The notes under the pieces were generated by a model. The model saw only the letters and a program-made list of their open reading frames with translations, was not told where the DNA came from and ran no database searches. Both the position numbers and the translations under genes were made by a program. A DNA stretch of 64,000 nucleotides from assembly GCF_018812025.1 (NCBI RefSeq), contig NC_063052.1, positions 17,629,414 to 17,693,413 of the forward strand, written 5' to 3'. This DNA is from Megalobrama amblycephala (lineage: Eukaryota > Chordata > Actinopteri > Cypriniformes > Xenocyprididae). Of the stretch, positions 12,557 to 24,608 are shown in pieces (position 1 is the first letter of the stretch; the number at the start of each line of letters is the position of its first letter).

Positions 12557-12864
12557 GGTCCTACTTTATATTAGGTGGCCTTAACTCCTATGTACTTACA
12601 TAAAAAAATAAGCACAATGTACTTATTGTGTTCATATTGTGTTGCAAAAAAACTTTTGCTGCTATTGAGGTGGGATAGGGACAGATTTGGTGGTATGGGT
12701 AGATTTAAGGGTGGGCTAAGGTGTAAGGGATGGGTCAGCAGTGTAATTAATTAAAATTAAGTACAATGTAAAAACATGTATGGACACAATAAGTGCATTG
12801 TATCAAAGGATTAATTTAAATGTAAGTACATCGTAGTGAAGGCCACCTAATATAAAGTGGGACC
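12557..12864. mobile_element. hAT-type MITE (GGTCC-ACTTTATATTAGGTGGCC), copy 1
   Basis: A 308-bp element with inverted ends GGTCCTACTTTATATTAGG and CCTAATATAAAGTGGGACC, flanked by perfect 8-bp direct repeats CAGTTTTT (12549-12556 and 12865-12872). The right-hand copy sits in a T-rich run, so part of the match could be chance, but the family's second copy at 17726-18094 confirms the boundaries. Confidence 0.85.
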
Positions 12865-13448
12865 CAGTTTTTTTTTGTTTGTTTGTTTTTTTTTTTTTTT
12901 ATAAATATACTTTTAAATGTTCAGTAAGCAATTTCTGAGAAAAGCTGTTGAAAGTGGATTGGACCGAGCACCACAACACACAATTTTAGCCAATCAGCAG
13001 TAAGGGGTGTATACACATAGGGGATGAGTAAGAGGGAGATTTAAAGAAAGAATACAGAAAGAGAGATAGCTGAAAGACATTACAAAAGAGATAAGGTCAG
13101 AGGAATATGACTGGAAAAAGAAGGGTTATTATCAGGCAAGAGCTTTAGGACCCAAGTTAATATTAGAAAAGCTCTCAGTGCTGGAGAGCCCTAAGTGGGA
13201 AGGCCTAAAAACAGATGTTGTTTTTGTTCCATGCATGAGTAAAATTGGTTTTGCTATGTTTCATAACTACAAACTCTTGCTTGTATATACTCTTTGTTTA
13301 TGTTAAATTTTTGTTCTTCCTTGTCATTCGTTCATCATCTCCACTTTACTTTTTGCGATGCATTATTTTGCTTTGCTTCAGCTATAATAAATGCATCAGC
13401 TATGCATTGTGTGTTCGTGCATTTTGGGGGTTGGAGCAATGAAGGGAG

Positions 13449-13682
13449 CAGTGTTGCCAACTGCTTTCAATTGTAAGTAGCTAAAACTGGTAGCTAAATG
13501 TCACTAGATGACATCATAATGGCAAATTCATTGATCTATATAAATATGAATAGAGATCAGTGGGCAAAATAAGAATCTAGATAAGGTTTGTCCAAGAAGT
13601 TGCTAGTTTTGTCCCTAAACTTTTGACAAAAGTTTAGGAAGTCACTAAATCTAGTGACAAAACCCCTAAATTGGCAACACTG
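13449..13682. mobile_element. hAT-type MITE (CAGTGTTGCCAACT), 234 bp
   Basis: Ends CAGTGTTGCCAAC and TTGGCAACACTG are inverted copies, and the insertion is bounded by perfect direct repeats GAAGGGAG at 13441-13448 and 13683-13690. A further inner inverted pair (CTAAACTTTTG/CAAAAGTTTAG) sits near 13614-13638. CAGTG-type ends with an 8-bp duplication fit the hAT superfamily. Confidence 0.88.
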
Positions 13683-13717
13683 GAAGGGAGGGGTTTGTTT
13701 GTTTGAGTTGATTTTAA

Positions 13718-14373
13718 AGGGTTAGTTCACCCCAAAATGAAAACTCTGTCACCCTCATGTCATTCCACACCCGTAAGACTTTTGTTCATCTTCGGAAGAC
13801 AAATTAAGATATATATTTTGATGACAGAATGTTGTCGGATTTCCTTCCATTGATTGCCTTTGCAACTACCTCTTTGACACTTCAAAAACTTCATAAAGAG
13901 GTCAGAAAACTAATCCATATGAATCGAGTGGTTTAGTCCAAATTTTCTGAAGAGAATCGATCGCTTGTTACGATGAACAGATATAATTTAGGCTTTTACT
14001 CGCATATAAACATTGATCAGCGAACATAAGCAGAAGCTCATTGGTTACGCAGCATGTTTGAGCTTCCAGAAGAGGTTCTTGCGCATGTAGCAGGTTTGGT
14101 TGAGCTTGCTGATGGAATAAACCATTTGGACTAAACCACTCAATTCATATGGATTAGTTTTATGATCTCTTTATGAAGTTTTTGAAGCTTCAAGTTCAAG
14201 TGTCGAGCATTTGGTAGTTGCAAAGGCAGTCTATGGAAGGACATCTGGCAGCATTCTGTCATCAAAAATATCTTAATTTGTCTTCCGAAGATGAACGAAG
14301 GTCTTACGGGTGTGGAACAACACGAGGGTGAGTAATTAACGACAGAATATTCATTTTGGAGTGAACTAACCCT
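13718..14373. mobile_element. TTAA-flanked palindromic MITE (AGGGTTAGTTCACC family), full copy
   Basis: Bounded by TTAA at 13714-13717 and 14374-14377. Ends AGGGTTAGTTCACCCC and AGTGAACTAACCCT are inverted; the arms extend about 300 bp and include TGTCTTCCGAAGATGAAC and its counterpart. Several copies occur in this window (23466-24084 full, 23238 onward, 28364-28572, 43525-43869, 54396-54432). TTAA targets are typical of piggyBac-type transposition, and the nested pair at 23 kb supports that reading. Confidence 0.82.
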
Positions 14374-14377
14374 TTAA

Positions 14378-15585
14378 ATATCAACAGTGTTTCTCAAATC
14401 ACATACTGCACCTTTAAGATCTGAAGTACACTACAAGTGCATAATCAATACAATTAAGTCTACTTCTTAATATCAAAATGTCAAAAAAGTTTTACAAATA
14501 CTTTATTTCAATCCTTTTAGGCTCCATTAACTTATAATTAACATTTAAGTGACTGAGCTTTAAAAGCCTCAGAGTTCAAGAGTTCAAATTCCAAACATAA
14601 CAGGAATGGCCCATGGATGCTTCTTTAACCACACATCATAAAAGTTTGCATTAAAAAAAAATATATATATATATTCATCAGTATTTGTCTACTTTGGAGG
14701 TCGTATCAGTGTTTTCGGTGACTCATCCTCAAGCGCACTGCAGACAGCACAATCTCTGCCGTTGTTGATCAGAGGAAACGTGTGTTACAAGCTTTCTTAG
14801 AAGAAGGTTAAATAATACAATTTTTGCAGAAATGTTTCACCCCTGAGAACAGACCATGAAATCATAAAAGGAATCTGTCTTTGAATCTGTCTCATTCATT
14901 GCATTGAGAAGTACTGGCAGATCAATTGCTGTCTTTGTGTGGCATCCCAAAAGCCCAAACCCTTCATAATTATTCATACACAGAGCAGAACAAACCAATT
15001 GGATCCATGCAAAAGAATGTGTGTGTGAATGAATGAAATATATTCCTTTCATAGGATCTATTTAGGAACTGAATTAATGCGGGATGAGTTAAAATGCAGG
15101 TGATGTCCCTGAGGTGTACGGGCTGAGCCAACTATAGGTCAGACTCGCATAGGAAAGGAGAGAGAGAGAGAGATTGTAGGGAGGAGATCAGGAATGAATA
15201 AAAAATATGTTTGCTGTCAAAACATGACTTTCTAATGAGGAAACTCTGCTATTTTAAAATTCTCACTAGAATGCAGGGCAAAATTTAGTGCAATTTTTTT
15301 TATTCACACCCATATTTAAATAACTGCATTATACATTACACCTTCTTTCCATGTTTTTTTTTCTTTTTAAGTGCTTTAAGGTTCAGTGCAAAGGATTTTA
15401 ACTTTTGGTTTTATATTGTTATGCATGTTTAAAACAGTGGTTCCCATTCAGTCAGTCACGTTTGACGTTGTGTCTATACTGATGTATTAGGCTCCCAAGT
15501 GAGACCCCAATACGTCAGTATTGACGTAACGTCTCCATTCCCTTTTTCAGGGAATTAGGGTTTCATCAGTAACCGAGACGTTCTC
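14378..15585. other. Non-coding, mostly without recognised repeats
   Basis: A short (TA) run at about 14661-14673, a GA tract near 15158-15172, and otherwise mixed sequence with no gene signal. The 14690-15120 part is relatively GC-balanced and single-copy-looking. Confidence 0.4.
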
Positions 15586-16485
15586 ATACGGAAGAGGATT
15601 AGGGCCAAGCAATAATAAAAAAATAAAACCATCTCGAGATTAAAGTTGTTAAATTTCGAGAAAAAAGTCGAAATAAAATGTTGAGAATAAACTCGTTAAA
15701 TTATGAGAAAAAACTCGTTAAATTTCAAGAAAAAAGTCGAGATAAAATGTTGAGAATAAACTCGTTAAATTACGAGAAAAAAGTCGTTAAATTTCGATAA
15801 AAAAGTCAAGATAAAATGTTGAGAATAAAGTCATTAAATTACGAGAAAAAAGTCGTTAAATTACGAGAACAAATTCGTTAAATTATGAGAAAATTGTCAT
15901 TTAATTTCGAGAAAAAAGTCGAGATAAAATGTTGAGGATAAACTCATTAAATTATGAGAAAAAAGTCTTTAAATTATGAGAAAAAAGTCATTAAATTATG
16001 AGAACAAATTCGTAATTTAAGGAATTTGTTCTCATAATTTAACAACTTTTTTCTCGTAATTTAATGACTTTATTCTCAACATTTTATCTCGACTTTTTTC
16101 TCAAAATTAAACGACATTTTTCTCATAATTTAATGAATTTGTTCTCGTAATTTAACGACTTTTTTCTTAAATTACGAGAAAAAAGTCATTAAATTATGAG
16201 AACAAATTCGTAATTTAAGGAATTTGTTCTCATAATTTAACGACTTTTTTCTCGTAATTTAACGACTTTATTCTCAACATTTTATCTTGACTTTTTTCTC
16301 GAAATTAAACGACATTTTTCTCATAATTTAACGAATTTGTTCTTGTAATTTAATGACTTTTTTCTCGTAATTTAACGAGTTTATTCTCAACATTTTATCT
16401 CGACTTTTTTCTCGTAATTTAACAACTTTAATCTCGAGATGGTTTTATTTTTTTATTATTGCTTGGCCCTAATCATCTTCCGTAT
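15586..16485. mobile_element. 900-bp palindrome of short A-rich units
   Basis: The outer arms, including GATTAGGGCCAAGCAATAA and CCATCTCGAGATTAAAG, are inverted at 15597-15650 and 16430-16475. Between them are many copies of a roughly 20-bp unit of the type AAATTACGAGAAAAAAGTCG, in one orientation in the left half and the opposite in the right, with a local orientation switch near 16165-16220. It has no coding capacity. It looks like a foldback element whose arms are minisatellites; single-strand folding would be extensive. Confidence 0.8.
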
Positions 16486-17725
16486 TCTCAAACTATGATA
16501 TGTGGAAAAAAATATTATATTTTAATGTAATTTAATATTTACATATTTAACTTGTCTTTCAATTTTTCTATTTCCATGTTTTATGTACAGTTTTAATATT
16601 GTGTGTCTAAATGAGAATCTAATGCTTAACCTATGTAGTGCATTGAACATTTAACTGGTACCCTGGTGTTCAAGCTAATGTTGTCTTTACGCTGTAAATA
16701 CAGCACAGAAACTGCTTCTGAAGTGGTAGTTAGTATATAAAAATAGGACCTTTATACTTTTTAATGCAGCACAGTGGTGCCATAATTTTAAGAGCATACT
16801 TTATTTGTGGAAGCATCCTTCAGTATGCTTATATAAAGAGTATTTGGAGTCACAATATACACTTTTATGTACATATTGCTAGAAATAATACACTACAGTA
16901 CACAGTTAATGGCGTTAATCTACAGTACCATTGCTTTATCTGTGCAGTGCTTATTTGTGCAATAATGAGCTATATATGACTAGCAAACATGGATTAATAA
17001 AGACACAAAATGTACAACTATGTACAACATGTATGTACTAATGTATAACAGAACTAGTAGTCTGTAATGAGAAACAAATAAACAGAAAACTGTATGAGTA
17101 CATGCAAGATACATTTTCATTATGAAGACAAAGTTAATGCTCTCAGACTGCTTTTACATTCATGTTCTGCACACTTCTTTTTAAAATAAATAACATAATA
17201 AAGTGTGAAGTAAAAAAGCAAATAGGCATTATATAAAGACGCAAATGCTCTTCAAGGGCACATTTTTCCGTTTAGTACTGCTTCAGATAAACCTAAGCAA
17301 ACTATTTTTTGAACAAACACAAATCATTTTGTAATCAGCAAATTAATCTACACATAGGTTTCGAGTTTGTTTTTCCATGATAGTGGGAGTAGGGCTGTCC
17401 AATGGGTTAAAAAAATACAAAACATAAAAGCAGGGAAAGCCATTTATTTTAAACGTGAAAAAGATTTATTTGACAACTAAATGCACAATATAATTGTGGC
17501 CTGAGGAAAAGATGTTATCTCTGATTAAGTGAATCTCTAATTTGACTGGTTTCTTCTACCATTCTAAAAACACTTTCTAGCACTTAATATAGTGTTATCT
17601 AGCCAAAATGATGATTTCCCCAAATTAAACTGTTTCTTTGAAAACTAGAGAATGTCATCCCAAATTATACTACTTTGAAATTAGATACTAAACAGTGCAT
17701 TTCAAAGTTGTGCATTTGTGGATTT
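16486..17725. other. AT-rich non-coding sequence
   Basis: No terminal repeats, microsatellites or coding signal recognised. The open frame at 16764-16979 (71 codons) lacks any family motif. Confidence 0.4.
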
Positions 17726-18094
17726 GGTCCCACTTTATATTAAGTGGCCTTAACTACTAAGTACTTACATCAAAAAATAAGTACAATGTACTTATTGGGT
17801 TCATATTGAATTGCAAAACACTTTTGCTGCTATTGAGGTGGAATACAGGTAACGTTAGGGAAAGCTTTGGTGGTATGGTTAGGTTTAAGGGTCGGGGTAA
17901 GGTGTAAGGGATGGGTCAACAGTGTAATTATAAATGTAATTACAGAAATTAATTACAGATGTAATTACATGCAGATGTTTTTAAGATATAAGTACAATGT
18001 AAAAACATGTATGTACACAATAATGCATTTTATCAAATGATTAATTTAAATGTAAGTACATAGTAGTTAAGGCCACTTAATATAAAGTGGGTCC
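17726..18094. mobile_element. hAT-type MITE (GGTCC-ACTTTATATTAGGTGGCC), copy 2
   Basis: Ends GGTCCCACTTTATATTAAG and CTTAATATAAAGTGGGTCC, flanked by perfect 8-bp duplications GTGGATTT at 17718-17725 and 18095-18102. The interior matches the copy at 12557-12864 (AAAATAAGCACAATGTACTT-like and CTTTTGCTGCTATTGAGGTG blocks). The difference in length is mainly an extra segment near 17930-17990. Confidence 0.88.
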
Positions 18095-18233
18095 GTGGAT
18101 TTTTGTGCTAATTTTACCCACAACCACTCAATTTCCAGATGTATGAATTTAAAGGTAATGAATTTAGCTAGAATATAACAAAGATATGTTGAATCTAGAT
18201 GCAATTTAATAACATGGTACCATATCCCAGCAT

Positions 18234-18239
18234 TTCTTT

Positions 18240-18271
<32 letters not shown>
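18234..18271. repeat. (CTTT)n microsatellite
   Basis: About nine tandem CTTT units. Confidence 0.95.
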
Positions 18272-18879
18272 TTGTTTTTTTTTTAAGGGGTTAAGGTTTT
18301 GCTGGTCAGCATGAGCATACTATTCCCAGCTTGAAGATGCTGTAACTACACCATCTGGCAACACTGACAGACATAATTAATCATGTATTTTGAGAGTATC
18401 TTTTGGAGAACTCTTAAAAACATGATATGGACCAGATATTTGACACTCTACACAAAAAAAAATTGTTTGATCAATGAAACGTTATTAAATTGACCATTCG
18501 CCAGAAGTTTGATTGACAGGTGATCTAACCAATCATAACGCTGAATCCGCCATTTTGTCCAACAAAGCAGTCAGGGGAGTTAGCAGATTAACATAGGTGG
18601 ACTTGAACTTGAAAAATGGTGTGTACTGATGTCTTTCCGCGATTTAAACAACATTCGCAACATTGTTCTTTCATGTTTATTTGATGCTATAGTTAGTAGG
18701 AAGAGATGATTGGTTCACGAATATCCAACATTAACATTCATTTCAACATTTACTCTCATTCAACATTTAGTGCATGCTGGGAACTACAGATCCACTGTGC
18801 TTTTAGTTAAAAAAAGTTTTTTAAAAAAAGAGAGAGTGAAGGATTTGTAAGGTCCCAACACAAAATGAGTTGAAAATTA

Positions 18880-19506
18880 CCCCAAGCTTTACTCACCCTC
18901 AAGGCATCCTAGGTGTATATGACTTTCTTTTTTCTGATGAACACAGTCGGAGAAATATTAATAAATATCCTGATGCATCCAAGCTTTATAATGGCAGTAA
19001 GTGTTACCAAACGAGTATGAGCTGAAAAAAGTGTCTCCATCCACATCCATCCATCATAAACATACTCCACACGGCTCCAGGGGGTTAATAAAGGCCTTCT
19101 GAAGCAAAGCGATGCGTTTGTGTAAAAAAAAATATCCATATTTAAAAAGTTATGAAGTAAAATATCTAGCTTCTGTCAGACCGCCTTCCGTATTCTACTT
19201 ACGAAGAAAGTGAAAAACTCTTGCAGTTCAAAAAGCTTACGCTACGTCCTACGCCTTCCCTATTCAACTTACGGAACTGACGTGACGCCAGTTTACACTT
19301 TTTTCGTAACTTGAATACGGAAGGCGGTCTGGCGGAAGCTAGATGTTTTACTTCATAACTTGTTAATTATGGATATATTTTTTACACAAACACATCGCTT
19401 TGCTTCAGAAGGCCTTTATTAACCCACCCAGAGCTGTGTGGAGTACGTTTATGATGGATGGATGTGGATGGAGACACTTTCTTCAGCTCATACTCGTTTG
19501 GTGTTC
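18880..19506. mobile_element. Foldback element truncated on one side
   Basis: The arm at 19008-19240 (including ACGAGTATGAGCTGAAAAAA and CCATCCACATCC) is repeated in inverse at 19270-19506, with the centre near 19250. Inner arms carry CAGACCGCCTTCCGTATTC and its counterpart GAATACGGAAGGCGGTCTG. Sequence to the left (18880-19007, with TTACTCACCCTCAAGGCATC) has no partner on the right, so the right end appears deleted. Non-coding. Confidence 0.7.
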
Positions 19507-21879
19507 AAAACAAATGTTCAAAACAAAGCACTACACACTATAACATACTGTTAACACCAGACAAGGTATTAAAGAAAACTCAGGGCATGAATGCACAAGG
19601 AGGCTAATCAACAAATATAGAGTGTGGTAATCATACATAATCAGTAACCAAAGAAACAAACAAGGATCAGGAACACAGGCAGACAGGAACAGAACAGAAC
19701 AAAACCAAAACACAAAGAAACTAACATACTTGTGACAACCAGCTTATAACAATCTTATCAGTATAAATCAGCCTACTTCTATGACTGTGTTCTGAAGCTG
19801 AAGCTCTGGAATATGGAACAACAGTATAAGGAAGCCACTGAATCATGGTTCAAACTAAAATGAATATTTAAGCTTTGGATCTACATATATATATATATAT
19901 ATATAGTCCTTGCATAAATGGGAGTAGGTGGGCTTTGCTTTAATCAATGACGGCACATATCGGAAAAAAACAACATTAAATCCTTTGAAATGTCAGATCT
20001 CAGTTTTACAGTGTTTGCACCAGGCTAGAATATATCCCAGATTTTTTCTCTATCTGCCACCTGGGACCTGCAAGGATTTCTGTTTTATTAGTATTATTTT
20101 TTTTATTTTATGTGACATTATTAAAGTTGGCAATATAGTATTCACACAGAAACATTTTAATTTATTTGACATTATTTTACAGTTGTGTAATGCTGCTGAC
20201 AATTATGACAATTATTATTTTAATTACCTCTGCCTCAACTTTGAAAATGTATCAGTTGTCCATCAGATAAGAATAAATTCAAATTACACTATGCCATATG
20301 CATAATAACTAAGCTTTCAACAACTAAACATGCTGAAAGGCTTACCGTCAGCAAGACAAACATATTTACAGGACCAACATAATTTCCCTCTGATTGCAAG
20401 GGTACTCAATGAATAAACCTCCAGGAACAAGTCTTGTCAAAATCACTGTCATTATGTTGAACATGCACTTAATTCGATGTTTAGTAGTCACCTATTAAAA
20501 TGAAATGAGCTATACTTTGCAATGAACATGTTACAAGATGTACCAGGGTAAATGTTAGGCGGACTGAAGCACTGTTGCTGTTTCACACTCACTCAAGTTC
20601 ACCCAAGTTTATTGATGCCATGAGCGTGAGTCACCATTGCAGTACATTTTGCAGATGACCTTAATTATGAAATGTTTCATAGTCATTAAAATATAACACT
20701 GTTATATACCACCAACACTTTCTTTAATTTGTTGCATTGTTCTAAGCATTTTTAGGTTGTTTTAGTATGCTGTTGATAGGCTGTGCTGGGTGGTTGCTTA
20801 TCACCACCTCATGTGTCCCATTTCTGTCAATGCAAATCTATAGGATTTTTACTTGTTTTTACCTCTTCTAAACAAGTCACATTATTTGAGGCATTATTCA
20901 TGCCTGTAGGCAGCACATGGGTTTGGAGAATGAGCTGAAGTTTAATAAGTACATGCTGAAGTCATTTCAGTATTTCTGTGCCCAACCCTGCACACTTGTT
21001 ATTTACTGCGCTTCCACCATCAGCCCATCGATACAGTCATTTGATTTGGTTGTCAAACTGTGTAGTTCTTACTTTCTTGTTTTCTAAAGCTTTGTATTCG
21101 GTCTGTCGGCAGTGACTCATTTACCGTACGGTTATCAGCAGATAGTAGACGACACACTATTGTGCAAAAGCCTTCTGACGCACACATTTAGATAGAAGAC
21201 CCTTTATCCAGAGACCTGAGCGATGATCACCAGTAGCCACAATAAATCTACTCTTTTACAGGAAAAGTAATTCACTGATAAAATAGTTGCAGGGCTGTTT
21301 TTATGAACAATGGGCTTGTTTCAAATCCCTACTGGCCATCTGTCATGAAACAGATGATCATATGCTTTTGAGGATGTGTTTAGTGCTTAGATTTTTATGT
21401 CATGCAGGAGCTGGAAGACCTTGGAGCGTGATCATATTTTTTTCTACCTTTTAAAGTGCTATCTCAAAGAATAAAGCAAGAGATAATGAATTAGTGCAAG
21501 AGAAAAATTCATAACCGTAATTAGGTATCGTCTGGGTCTTTTGAAAGGTTTGCTCTCCGGATGTGGGCAACATCCAGAAAAGCTAGAAAAGAACACTTTT
21601 CAAAATGCCATACTTAGTCAATAACTTCTATTAGACACATACACGCGGTTTGGTTTTCATCCTGAATACATCCCTATTCTTTGTCATCTATGGGTCATTT
21701 ACAAATAAAGCTTCAAAAAAGGTGTTTTTAAAAAATCTTTTCAAAACTGATGTAATGCATATTATTGAGTCATGATGAACAATGTGTTTAAACAAGTTTC
21801 AGTTGTCAAATAACATTTATTTCAAAATCATTTTTTCACAGTTTTTATGTCAGGCGGTACAAACAAATAGTTGTATGTA
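19507..21879. other. Non-coding; possible LTR-like stretch then single-copy-looking DNA
   Basis: 19515-19740 is pyrimidine-rich on the minus strand and opens TGTCACAAGTATG there, possibly an LTR fragment (weak). A (TA)n run lies at about 19886-19904. From about 20950 to 21560 the sequence is unusually balanced in composition and free of recognised repeats. A 125-codon open frame at 19928-20305 has no recognisable motif. Confidence 0.35.
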
Positions 21880-22767
21880 CAGTACAGTCCAAAAGTTTGG
21901 AACCACTAAGATTTTTAATGTTTTTAAAAGAAGTTTCGTCTGCTCACCAAGGCTACAATTATTTAATTAAAAATACAGTAAAAACAGTAATATTGTGAAA
22001 TATTATTACAATTTAAAATAACTGTTTTCTATTTGAATATATTTCACAAAGTAATTTATTCCTGTGATGGGAAAGCTGAATTTTCAGCATCATTACTCCA
22101 GTCTTCAGTGTCACATGATCCTTCAGAAATCATTCTAATATGCTGATCTGCTGCTCAAGAAACATTTAATGTGTACAATTGTACAAAATATTTGTGTACA
22201 ATATTTTTTTCAGGATTATTTGATGAATAGAAAGTTCAAAAGAACAGTGTTTATCTGAAATCTAATCTTTTGTAACATTATAAATGTCTTTACTGCCACT
22301 TTTGATTGATTTAATGCATCCTTGTTGAATAAAAGTATTCATTTCTTTCATTTCTTTTCAAAAAAATAAAAATAAAAATTCTTACTGACCCCAAACTTTT
22401 GAACGGTAGTGTATAATGCTACAGAAGCTTTGTATTTCAGATAAATGCTGTTCTTTTGAACTTTCTATTCATCAAGGAATCCTGAAAAAAAAAGTACACA
22501 ACTGTTTTCAACATTGAAAATAATCATAAATGTTTATTGAGCAGCAAATCAGCATATTAGAATGATTTCTGAAGGAACATGTGACACTGAAGACTGGAGT
22601 CAAATATATTTAAATAGTACACAGTTATTTTAAATTGTAATAATATTTCACAATATTACTGTTTTTTACTGTATTTTTAATTAAATAAATGTAGCCTTGG
22701 TGAGCAGACGAAACTTCTTTTAAAAACATTAAAAATCTTAGTGGTTCCAAACTTTTGGACTGTACTG
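21880..22767. mobile_element. TA-flanked palindromic element, Tc1-type MITE, compound
   Basis: Outer ends CAGTACAGTCCAAAAGTTTG and CAAACTTTTGGACTGTACTG are perfect inverses flanked by TA (21878-21879, 22768-22769). The arms include AGAAGTTTCGTCTGCTCACC. Near 22388-22412 lies another terminal motif (CCAAACTTTTGAACGGTAGTG) typical of the family's own end, so this may be two elements fused in inverted orientation. A related region lies at 49390-49980. Confidence 0.78.
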
Positions 22768-23188
22768 TATTTACTGTAGTTGTACCACCTGACATGGAAA
22801 TTGTACCAACCTACCCATACTTGAAATTAAATTTTTACCAGTATTTAAGAGATCTACAAACCTTTTCACTCTGCCACAAGGATCAGTTGGGGTCCTCCGG
22901 ATGATGCATTATCATGTTTACTTTTATTACCTTGTCAATTCATAATAAAAGAGTCATATTTGCAGTTGTGCCATCCTGACATTTGAGAATTTGCTGGACA
23001 ATTTTTTTTTTTTTTTCAATTATCTCAATGGCTTTAAAACTACTGATATTTATAAAATTTGTTTATATGAAAGGTTTCAAACCTAAAATGATGCCATAGT
23101 ATTTACACATTAAACTGATCAAGTGACAGCAAACAGTTTTACATTATTTTTAAAAATATTTCACATAAATGCTTTTATTGAACTTTCA
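22768..23188. other. Non-coding, no feature recognised
   Basis: AT-rich with a short poly-T near 23000-23015. No gene or repeat ends seen. Confidence 0.4.
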
Positions 23189-23238
23189 TTAACACTTTAC
23201 AATAAGGTTCATTAGTTAACATTAATTAACTACATTAA
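23189..23238 (+). mobile_element. Truncated hAT-type MITE (TAACACTTTACAATAAGG)
   Basis: About 50 bp match the left end of the element at 5256-5571 and then stop at a TTAA, where the next repeat (AGGGTTAGTTCAC type) begins. The remaining part is not visible on the far side, so the fragment is truncated or the junction rearranged. Confidence 0.55.
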
Positions 23239-24130
23239 GGGTTAGTTCACACAAAAATGAAATTTCTGTCATTAATTACTCACCCTCATGCCATTCCAAA
23301 CCTGTAAGACCTTCGTTCATTTTCAGAACACAAATTAAGATATTTTTGAAGAAATCTGTGAGGTTTTTTTATCCCCCATAGAAAGCAACATAATTACCAC
23401 ATTCAATGTCCAGAAAAGTAGACAATGTTAAAATAGTCAGCGTGACCACAATGATTCAACCTTAAAGGGTTAGTTCACCCAAAAATGAAAATTCTGTCAT
23501 TTATTACTTACCCTCATGTCGTTCCACAATGGCAATGGGAACAATGACACTTCCTTTCTCAAGATCCATAAAGGTACTAAAAACATATTTAAATCAGTTC
23601 ATGTGAGTACAGTGATTCAATATTAATATTATAACGCAACAAGAATATTTTTGGAGCGCCAAAAAAACAAAATAACGACTTATTTAGTGATGGCCGATTT
23701 CAAAACACTGCTTCAGGAAGCATCGGAGCGTTATGAATCAGTGTATCGAATCATGAATCGGATCGTGTGTCAAACTGCCAAACGGCTGAAATCACGTGAC
23801 TTTGGCAGATTCGACACACTGATTCATTTATGATCCGATGCTTCCTGAAGCAGTGTTTTGAAATCAGCCATCACTAAATAAGTTGTTATTTTGTTTTTTT
23901 GGCGCACCATAATTTAGATATGTTTTTAGTACCTTTATGGATCTTGAGAGAGGAAGTGTCATTGCTCCCTATGGAGGCCTCACTGAGCCATCGGATTTCA
24001 ACTAAAATATCTTAATTTGTGTTCCGAAGATCAACGAAGGTCAGAATAAATGACAGAATTTTCAGTTTTGGGTGAACTAACCCTTTAATGTTATGAAGCG
24101 ACAAGAATACTTTTTGTGCGCAAAAAATCC
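23238..24130 (+). mobile_element. Outer TTAA-type MITE split by a younger relative
   Basis: The left portion (23238-23461) starts GGGTTAGTTCACACAAAAAT, the same general family as 13718-14373, and runs to TGATTCAACC. After the inner element its sequence resumes at TGTTATGAAGCGACAAGAAT (24089 onward) and fades out by about 24130. Removing the inserted DNA leaves CAACC-TTAA-TGTTATG, a single TTAA. The right end of the outer element is missing. Confidence 0.65.
23466..24084. mobile_element. Inner TTAA-flanked palindromic MITE
   Basis: Flanked by TTAA at 23462-23465 and 24085-24088, with ends AGGGTTAGTTCACCCAAAAA and TTTTGGGTGAACTAACCCT. Arms of about 280 bp fold on each other; the centre is near 23775, where arms such as CAAAACACTGCTTCAGGAAG and CTTCCTGAAGCAGTGTTTTG meet. 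The 60-codon open frame at 23651-23833 is a by-product of the palindrome. Confidence 0.85.
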
Positions 24131-24579
24131 AATCCAAAACCCCTCCATCAGTGAGATGTCATCACATATGATGCAGGGACTGACATTCATAAACTTCTCA
24201 ACTTAAAACACCAGGTTCCTTCCTTCTTGAAAAATAAAAATCACGGCCACGTTGGGCCTGGGAAAACTCCCTGTGGAAGCCATGTTTATGGAGGCAGTCT
24301 CCATTTTCTTTGACTTTAGGTTTGGGTATTCTGTCATGTTTAGTACAGATGATGATGATGAAAGAGTTTAAACAGATTGAAATAAACCAAAGATGGATGA
24401 GTGGTCTTTATAAGACAAGACAACAGTCATTATCGTTGAATAACTGACCTCAGAATTATGTAACTTACCAATCAGAATAAAGCATTTCTGAGAGCCATGT
24501 TATTTAGGCTCTTCAAGGAACCATCAATGCCAATAAAGAAGCTTTATTTTAAAAGTGAACTCTTCCTATTGATTAAACA
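24131..24579. other. Presumed intronic or promoter-proximal DNA upstream of mc5r
   Basis: No repeat ends recognised. Mixed composition with a GATGATGATGA run near 24348-24360. If mc5r starts from a nearby promoter rather than a distant exon, this is where it would lie, but no TATA or CpG cluster is evident. Confidence 0.4.
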
Positions 24580-24601
24580 TTATGTGTTTCATTTTGTGCA
24601 G
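24580..24601 (+). promoter_or_regulatory. Candidate 3' splice site upstream of mc5r
   Basis: TATGTGTTTCATTTTGTGCAG followed by GTTAAAG fits a vertebrate acceptor: a T-rich tract, then CAG at 24599-24601. An exon starting at 24602 would have a 69-nt leader before the receptor's ATG. The in-frame upstream codons (from an ATG at 24497) would then be intronic, which agrees with their lack of resemblance to a receptor N-terminus. Confidence 0.5.
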
Positions 24602-24608
24602 GTTAAAG

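Noticed and set aside
19928..20305. 125-codon open frame
   Set aside because: No motif, AT-driven residue content (many Ile, Phe, Asn) and no gene-structure signals.
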